Shown here in pieces: positions 59,336 to 64,000 of a stretch of DNA of 64,000 nt. The position numbers were made by a program, and so were the translations under genes. Below the pieces are notes generated by a model, which had not been told where the DNA came from, ran no database searches, and was given only the letters and a program-made list of their open reading frames with translations. The DNA comes from Streptomyces piniterrae. Lineage in GTDB: Bacteria > Actinomycetota > Actinomycetes > Streptomycetales > Streptomycetaceae. The stretch lies in the NCBI RefSeq assembly GCF_005048155.1, contig NZ_SUMB01000003.1:682001-746000 (forward strand), given 5' to 3'. Within the stretch, counting starts at the first letter, position 1. The number at the start of each line of letters is the position of its first letter.

Positions 59336-60193
59336 TCAACCGTCGGCGGCGTTGTCGGCGTGCGCCCCCTGGAAGCCCGTCAGATACGCCGAGACCACCA
59401 CCTTCACCTTCGTGGTGCCCGCGCGCCGTGCGGGGTCGGCGCCGCCGCCGCGGCCGACCAGCCTGAGTTCGGACCGGCCGGGCTGACGCGCGTCGTGGAC
59501 CCGCTGTACGTCGAGGTGCTCGCGGTCGTAGCGCCGGACGTCCTCGACGGTGAACTGGGCGGTGCTGCCGTCCGTGCGCCGTACGTCCACCCGGTCCCCC
59601 GGACGGACGCCGCCCAGGCCGTGGAAGACGGCCCGCCGGGCATCGCCGCCGACCCGGCCGACGAGCACCGCCACGCCCTCCGCGCCCGGTTGCGGACCGT
59701 CCGCGTACCAGCCGACGAGGTCCGGTGAGCGGGGCGGCGACAGGGACGCCCCGCCGCTCCCGTGGTGGCCGCGTTCGACGATGGCGGCATCCACCCCGAG
59801 GACGCCGATGGTGATCCGGCCGGGCTTGACGGCGCCGGAAGCGGCCAGCGCGTGATGAGCGCGCGGGGACACCAGGCCCAGGGGGGCGTGGTGCGCGTAC
59901 GGGGACGCCTTCCCGGCGCGGGCGGACGGGAGCGTCCGGACCGTGGGGGCCTGCTCCGGTGAGGCTTCTTCCGGTGACTGTGGCGCCTGCTCCGGTGGCC
60001 GTCCGACCGCCGCGACATCACCAGTGGTGGGAACCCGCGCCGCGCCCAGGTCCGTTCCGCCCGTCATGCCGCGCCCCCACAGCCACAGGCCGAGCAGCAG
60101 CGCCGCCCAGGCCACACCGATCAGCAGCTGCCCATGGCGCCGCCCCGGCCCGCCCGTCCTCCCTGCTTCCCCCTCGTCCCCCTCAGCTCTCAT
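59336..60193 (-). CDS. Class E/F sortase-fold protein lacking the catalytic His and Cys
   Basis: The protein has 285 residues. The membrane anchor is about 22-41 (QLLIGVAWAALLLGLWLWG), followed by a Pro/Glu/Ala-rich spacer to about 120. The sortase barrel is recognisable from RITIGVLGVDAAIVERG, PDLVGWYADGPQPGAEGVAV and VFHGLGGVRPGDRVDVRRTD. In active relatives the next landmarks are GHVD and (T)CGG; here they read LVGRVGGD (Arg180 for His) and LRLVGRGGG (Arg248 for Cys). It should therefore not transpeptidate. The ATG at 60191-60193 lies inside the end of the preceding mini protein gene. Confidence 0.75.
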   Translation of the reverse strand: MRAEGDEGEAGRTGGPGRRHGQLLIGVAWAALLLGLWLWGRGMTGGTDLGAARVPTTGDVAAVGRPPEQAPQSPEEASPEQAPTVRTLPSARAGKASPYAHHAPLGLVSPRAHHALAASGAVKPGRITIGVLGVDAAIVERGHHGSGGASLSPPRSPDLVGWYADGPQPGAEGVAVLVGRVGGDARRAVFHGLGGVRPGDRVDVRRTDGSTAQFTVEDVRRYDREHLDVQRVHDARQPGRSELRLVGRGGGADPARRAGTTKVKVVVSAYLTGFQGAHADNAADG

Positions 60194-60401
60194 CGCCACC
60201 CCCCTGCCGCTCGCGCCGGATCCGCAGGCGCAGCCGCAGCAACTGCCCCGCGACGACGAGGACCGCACCGCCGGCCAGCACCAGGCCGACCGCCGAGGTG
60301 CTGCTCAGCTCGTCGCCGTGCCCGGCGGCGTACGCGGGCGCCGCCGCCGTCTCCGCGCAGGCCGCGGCGGCGGCGCCCGGGATGAGTTGCGGTGAGCGCA
60401 T
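60183..60401 (-). CDS. Mini membrane protein coupled to the sortase-fold gene
   Basis: The protein has 72 residues. An N-terminal signal-like segment (QLIPGAAAAACAETAAAPAY) is followed by about 15 polar residues (AGHGDELSSTSA) and a single helix (VGLVLAGGAVLVVAGQLL), then a basic tail (RLRLRIRRERQ). This looks like a cell-wall sorting tail without the preceding sorted domain, and no LPXTG-type motif is seen. The ATG at 60399-60401 has an ideal GGAGGT. It overlaps the sortase-like gene by eleven bases. Confidence 0.75.
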   Translation of the reverse strand: MRSPQLIPGAAAAACAETAAAPAYAAGHGDELSSTSAVGLVLAGGAVLVVAGQLLRLRLRIRRERQGGGDES

Positions 60402-60509
60402 GGTGAACCTCCGAATACCTCGAAGGTCCGCCCACACGAACCCACCCGCATCCGCTGCGGGCCGCCGCTGCGCCGTTCAGGCTAGGGCCTGTCCGCGGGT
60501 CCTGAAGGG

Positions 60510-61289
60510 TCAGACCAGGTCGACCAGGTCGGCGATGGAGTCGACGACCCGGGAGGGCCGGAACGGGTGCCGCTCGATCTCCTCGGGCCGGGTCAGTCCG
60601 GTGAGCACGAGGAAGGTCTCCATACCCGCCTCCAGCCCGGCGAGCACGTCGGTGTCCATCCGGTCGCCGATCATCGCGGAGGTCTCTGAGTGGGCGCCGA
60701 TGGCGTTCAGACCGGCCCGCATCATCAGCGGGTTGGGCTTGCCGACGAAGTACGGCTCGACGCCGGTCGCCTTGGTGATCAGCGCGGCCACCGACCCGGT
60801 GGCGGGCAGTGCGCCCTCCGCCGAAGGACCCGTCTCGTCGGGGTTGGTGGCGATGAACCGGGCGCCGTCGTTGATCAGCCGGATGGCCTTCGTGAGTGCC
60901 TCGAACGAGTAGGTCCGGGTCTCGCCCAGGACGACGTAGTCGGGCGCGTGGTCGGTCAGCACATAGCCGATGTCGTGCAGGGCGGTGGTCAGCCCGGCCT
61001 CCCCGATGCAGTACGCGGTGCCGCCGGGCCGCTGGTCGTCCAGGAACTGGGCGGTGGCCAGCGCGGAGGTCCAGATCGATTCCCAGGGCACGTCCAGCCC
61101 GATGCGGTTCAGCCGGGCGTGCAGGTCACGCGGGGTGTAGATGGAGTTGTTGGTCAGTACGAGAAAGGGCTTGCCGGACTCGCGCAACCGCTTGATGAAA
61201 GCGTCCGCCCCGGGAACCGGAATGCCCTCGTGCATCAGCACGCCGTCCATATCGGTGAGCCATGACTCGATCGGCTTGCGCTCTGCCAC
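60510..61289 (-). CDS. HAD-superfamily phosphatase, NagD-like
   Basis: The protein has 259 residues. HAD motif I is WLTDMDGVLMHEGIPVPGAD, motif II is FLVLTNNSIYTPRDL, motif III is FVGKPNPLMMRAGL, and motif IV is SAMIGDRMDTDVLAGLEAGM. The large C2 cap between motifs II and III is that of NagD/4-nitrophenylphosphatase-type enzymes acting on nucleotide monophosphates or sugar phosphates. The GTG start at 61287-61289 follows AGGAG. Downstream of an aminoethylphosphonate-type transporter it might act in phosphonate metabolism, but the cap type does not match phosphonatase (PhnX). Confidence 0.88.
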   Translation of the reverse strand: MAERKPIESWLTDMDGVLMHEGIPVPGADAFIKRLRESGKPFLVLTNNSIYTPRDLHARLNRIGLDVPWESIWTSALATAQFLDDQRPGGTAYCIGEAGLTTALHDIGYVLTDHAPDYVVLGETRTYSFEALTKAIRLINDGARFIATNPDETGPSAEGALPATGSVAALITKATGVEPYFVGKPNPLMMRAGLNAIGAHSETSAMIGDRMDTDVLAGLEAGMETFLVLTGLTRPEEIERHPFRPSRVVDSIADLVDLV

Positions 61290-61342
61290 TGCCGGACTCC
61301 TGCCGTGCGTTTTGACCGGGATCGCGGCCGTCTCCACACGCA

Positions 61343-61370
61343 GACGTGGGTCACTCGAGTGACCCACGTC
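61343..61370. promoter_or_regulatory. 28-bp perfect palindrome between the HAD gene and the ABC binding-protein gene
   Basis: A perfect 28-base palindrome (arm GACGTGGGTCACTC, centre TCGA) lies 93 bases after the binding-protein stop and 54 bases before the HAD start. It may be a terminator hairpin with a very small loop or, being an uninterrupted palindrome, an operator for a dimeric regulator. Confidence 0.6.
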
Positions 61371-61462
61371 TCGTACGTACGGCCGACGCCCCCACCCTAA
61401 GTCAGGGCGCACCGGACCCGCCCCTGCCGGATCAGTCCGTTGTCATCGATCGCCGGTAGCGG

Positions 61463-62566
61463 TCAGCTCCCCGTGGCCGTTTTCCATGCCTCGACGTAGG
61501 TGTCCAGGTTCTTGTCGATGTCGTTCCAGTCCGGCTCGAAGATCTCCACACCGTTCATGATCTTGGCCAGGGCGGCGGCGTTCTTGTCGGTGGCCTTGAT
61601 GTCCGCGCGGGACGCGAAGCCGCCGCCGACCGAGGAGACCTGGCGCTGGACCGGCTCGGAGAGGAGGTAGTCCAGGAACTTCCTGGCGTTGGCGGCGTGC
61701 GGGGCGTTCTTGACCAGGCCCGCGGCGTAGGGCAGGGCGAAGGTGGAGGGTTTGCCGCCGGGCTTGGCCGCCGGGAAGAAGATGCCCTGGTTGGGCATGG
61801 ACGTGATGTTGGCGTAGTTCATCTGGACGTCGCCGTTGGCCACCAGCAGTTCGCCCTTGTCGGTCTTGGGCGCGAGCTGGCCGGTGGAGGAGGACGGGCC
61901 GACGTTGTTGTCCTGGAGCCTCTTGAGGAAGTTCATGGCCGGGGCCTGGCCGCCGAAGTCGTGCATGGCCTTGATGAGTACGGCGGTGCCGTCGCCGGCG
62001 ACGCCGGGGGTGGAGTACTGGAGCTTGCCCTTGAGCCTGGCGGAGGTCAGATCGTCCCAGGTCCTGGGCGGCTGCTTGAGCTCCTTCTTGTTGTGGATGA
62101 AACAGAAGTAGTTGTTGACGATCGAGGTCCACTTGCCGTTCGGGTCCTTGTCGGCGGCCGCGACATGGTCCGCGCCCTTGGGGCGGTAGGTGTCCAGCAG
62201 GCCCTTGCCGTCGGCCTGCTGGATGAACGGGGGAAGGGTCACCACGACGTCCGCCTTGGTGTTGGCCTTCTCGCGGGCCAGCCGCTGGACGGCCGCGCCG
62301 GAGCCGCTCTCCACGTAGTTGACCTTGATGCCGGTCTTCTTCTCGAAGTCCTTGAAGACCGTGTCGTAGAAGCCGTCGCCCTTCTCGCTCTTGAGGCCGT
62401 CGGCGCTGTAGACGGTGATCTCCTTGGCGTCGGGGTCGGCGGACGAGGCGCCGCCGCAGGCGGTGAGGGTGGCGCCGAGGGCGAGGACGGCGCTGCCGGC
62501 GGCGAGTGGCCTGCGGGACCGGAAACGGGATCGGGGGCGGGATGCGGGGCGGGGGCGGGTGCGCAT
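61463..62566 (-). CDS. ABC transporter substrate-binding lipoprotein, 2-aminoethylphosphonate (PhnS-like) type
   Basis: The protein has 367 residues. An Arg-rich N-terminus, hydrophobic stretch and TACGG lipobox (about residue 37) mark a lipoprotein. The type 2 binding fold has KEITVYSADGLKSEKGDGFY, SGAAVQRLAREKANTKADVV, SIVNNYFCFIHNKKEL and NGDVQMNYANITSMPNQGIF. The pattern fits the extracellular solute-binding family used for iron, thiamine and 2-aminoethylphosphonate, and is closest in my reading to the phosphonate group. The ATG at 62564-62566 is used. Two permease genes lie upstream in the same direction. Confidence 0.78.
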   Translation of the reverse strand: MRTRPRPASRPRSRFRSRRPLAAGSAVLALGATLTACGGASSADPDAKEITVYSADGLKSEKGDGFYDTVFKDFEKKTGIKVNYVESGSGAAVQRLAREKANTKADVVVTLPPFIQQADGKGLLDTYRPKGADHVAAADKDPNGKWTSIVNNYFCFIHNKKELKQPPRTWDDLTSARLKGKLQYSTPGVAGDGTAVLIKAMHDFGGQAPAMNFLKRLQDNNVGPSSSTGQLAPKTDKGELLVANGDVQMNYANITSMPNQGIFFPAAKPGGKPSTFALPYAAGLVKNAPHAANARKFLDYLLSEPVQRQVSSVGGGFASRADIKATDKNAAALAKIMNGVEIFEPDWNDIDKNLDTYVEAWKTATGS

Positions 62567-62614
62567 GGCGGGTCGTATCTCCTTGGCGGGGAGCGGAGTT
62601 GAGGAGTCGGGGCC

Positions 62615-63412
62615 TCAGCGGTACGAGGCGCGGGTGCGGATCCGGGAGATGCCGAGCAGGACGATCAGCGTGGTGGCCATCAGCGCCACCGCGAGTGCCG
62701 CGCCGGCGAAGAGGGAACCGCGGTCGGTGGCGGCGAAGATCTGCACCGGCAGCGGCACCCAGTCGGGGGGATAGATCATCATCGTGGCGCTCAACTCGCC
62801 CATGGACAGGGCGAAGCAGAGGCCCACGGCGGCGGTCAGCGACGGCAGGAGGAGCGGGAGCTTGACCCGCCACAGGACGTGACCGGGGCGGGCGCCCAGC
62901 GCGGCCGCGCTCTGCTCGTACGCCGGGTCGAGGCGGTCCAGCGCGGCCGTCACGGACTGGTGGGCGAAGGCGGTGACCAGCACCGCATGGGCGATGATCA
63001 CGATCTGCGGGGTGCCGTTGAGCAGGAGCGGGGGCTGCGAGAAGGCCACCAGGAGGGAGAGCCCGACGACGACGGAGGGGACGGCGACGGGGAGCAGGAA
63101 CAGGGTGCCGACGACACGGCGGGTGCGCGGGCCCAGGCGTTGGGCGGCCAGGGCGGCCCAGGTGCCGGCGGTGAGTGCGGCCACGCTCGCCGCGAGTGCG
63201 GTGAGCACGCTGGTGATCAGCGCGTGCAGTGGGTCGCCGTGCGCGATGTCCCGGTAGTGCGCCAGCGTCGGCCCGGAGGGCAGCGCGCCGCTCCAGCCGG
63301 TCGCGAAGGACGCGGCGACGATCACGAGCAGGGGCAGCGCGAAGAGCGGGAGGAAGAGGACGAGGAAGAGGAGGTGGAGGGCCCGGCAGGCGGGCTTGCT
63401 AGGCACCAGCAC
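62615..63412 (-). CDS. ABC transporter permease, second subunit
   Basis: The protein has 265 residues with six membrane helices. It opens with LHLLFLVLFLPLFALPLLVI. The EAA loop is AYEQSAAALGARPGHVLWRV followed by KLPLLLPSLTAAVGLCFALS. It is a PhnV/ThiP-like partner of the next permease. The GTG at 63410-63412 lies within the end of the upstream permease gene (14-base overlap), so the pair is translationally coupled. Confidence 0.82.
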   Translation of the reverse strand: MLVPSKPACRALHLLFLVLFLPLFALPLLVIVAASFATGWSGALPSGPTLAHYRDIAHGDPLHALITSVLTALAASVAALTAGTWAALAAQRLGPRTRRVVGTLFLLPVAVPSVVVGLSLLVAFSQPPLLLNGTPQIVIIAHAVLVTAFAHQSVTAALDRLDPAYEQSAAALGARPGHVLWRVKLPLLLPSLTAAVGLCFALSMGELSATMMIYPPDWVPLPVQIFAATDRGSLFAGAALAVALMATTLIVLLGISRIRTRASYR

Positions 63413-64000
63413 GATGCGGCACTCCTCCCGTGCGGGACACGGCTGTCCGGGACACGGCCGTCCGGTACAGGGCGTAGAGCGCCACGGACAGCGCGATGTT
63501 GACGACGGCGACGACGCAGGCTCCGGTGTAGTCGCCGTCGAGAATGGCCTTGGTGTAGATGAGCATCGGCAGGGTGACGACGTCCTTGGCGCCGGTGAAC
63601 AGCACGATCCCGAATTCGTTGAGGCAGAGCACGAGCACCAGCGAGCCGCCCGCGGCGAGCGACGGCAGCGCCTCCGGCAGGATCACCGTCCGCACGATCC
63701 GCCAGGGCCGCGCGCCCAGGGACGCGGCGGCCTCCAGCTGCCCGGTGTCCACTTGTGAGAAGGCGGCGAGCAGCGGCCGCATCACGAACGGGGTGAAGTA
63801 GGTGACCTCGGCGAGCAGCACACCCCAGGGCGTGTGCAGAAAGTCCAGCGGCCCGCTCGCGGCGCCCGTCGCGTCCGTCCAGAGGCCGTTGGCGATGCCG
63901 ACGGTGCCGTAGAGGAAGAGCAGGGCGAGAGTGATCAGAAAGGAGGGGAACGCGAGGAAGATGTCGACGAAACGGCCGAGCGCCCGGCCTCCGGGGAGCG
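63399..64000 (-). CDS. ABC transporter permease, first subunit (cut by window end)
   Basis: The frame is open from base 64000, so the N-terminus lies outside the window; about 200 residues are present. Helices include FLAFPSFLITLALLFLYGTV and VLLAEVTYFTPFVMRPLLAA, with the EAA loop GQLEAAASLGARPWRIVRTV before ILPEALPSLAAGGSLVLVLC. The C-terminus has a tandem TAVSR repeat (RTAVSRTAVSRTG). It forms the channel with the following permease and serves the phosphonate-type binding protein. Confidence 0.82.
   Translation of the reverse strand, partial: LPGGRALGRFVDIFLAFPSFLITLALLFLYGTVGIANGLWTDATGAASGPLDFLHTPWGVLLAEVTYFTPFVMRPLLAAFSQVDTGQLEAAASLGARPWRIVRTVILPEALPSLAAGGSLVLVLCLNEFGIVLFTGAKDVVTLPMLIYTKAILDGDYTGACVVAVVNIALSVALYALYRTAVSRTAVSRTGGVPHRAGA

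Noticed and set aside
1..64000. CRISPR arrays, rRNA, integrases or intact insertion sequences
   Set aside because: No regularly spaced repeats, rRNA signatures or recombinase motifs were seen on either strand apart from the small IS605-type remnant.

Overview
The window reads as a stretch of a Streptomyces (or very close streptomycete) chromosome. GC is very high with strong third-position GC bias. It carries a chaplin-family surface protein, a cslA-glxA-GH6 cellulose-like polymer locus, a PAS-GGDEF-EAL regulator placed like cdgA, a DasR-type operator and several lipobox or Tat-type exported proteins. There is no rRNA, CRISPR array, integrase or intact transposase. The only RNA genes recognised are three identical tRNA-Lys(CTT) genes; one decayed IS200/IS605-type element end is suspected.

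Layout. 0-6 kb: an NAD(P)-binding oxidoreductase divergent from an AraC regulator, a secreted GH18 protein, a two-component system and a secreted protein. 6-9 kb: a spermidine-synthase-like protein, a His/Gly-rich chaplin, a possible 40-residue peptide and a secreted DUF3344-type protein. 9.2-23 kb: an extracellular polysaccharide island of eight translationally overlapping genes (glycosyltransferase, phosphoglycosyltransferase, polymerase, flippase, deacetylase, glycosyltransferase, Wzz-like, FemAB/GNAT-like), then a convergent GH26 lipoprotein, an ATP-grasp ligase and an FAD oxidoreductase. 23-26 kb: a divergent Cys-containing protein and HTH regulator, and a histidine phosphatase. 26.3-30.7 kb: a predicted Fe-S PD-(D/E)XK nuclease, an unknown protein and an SF1 helicase, with the suspected TnpB guide-RNA remnant between the last two. 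30.8-36.9 kb: a small protein, a prim-pol-like protein, tRNA-Lys, an M6-type protease, the c-di-GMP protein and an LLM oxidoreductase. 37-46.7 kb: a catabolic island with two maleate-isomerase-like proteins, a D-hydroxyacid dehydrogenase, an amidase, a DUF3830 protein, an EhuABCD-type ABC transporter and an IclR regulator. 46.8-59.3 kb: tRNA-Lys, an acyl-CoA ligase, an LPMO, hypothetical proteins, a third tRNA-Lys, a membrane protein, a GntR regulator, and cslA, glxA and the GH6 hydrolase. 59.3-64 kb: a sortase-fold protein without its catalytic residues, a mini membrane protein, a HAD phosphatase, and a 2-aminoethylphosphonate-type ABC transporter cut by the window end.

Much of the content concerns the hyphal surface: chaplin, DUF3344 protein, exopolysaccharide machinery, LPMO and the CslA/GlxA/GH6 set, with a c-di-GMP enzyme that may link surface and development. 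The least explained modules are the nuclease-unknown-helicase operon with its embedded guide-RNA-like relic, the catalytically dead sortase with its mini partner, and the transporter plus isomerase/amidase/DUF3830 pathway, which resembles ectoine uptake but has no recognisable ectoine hydrolysis genes inside the window.
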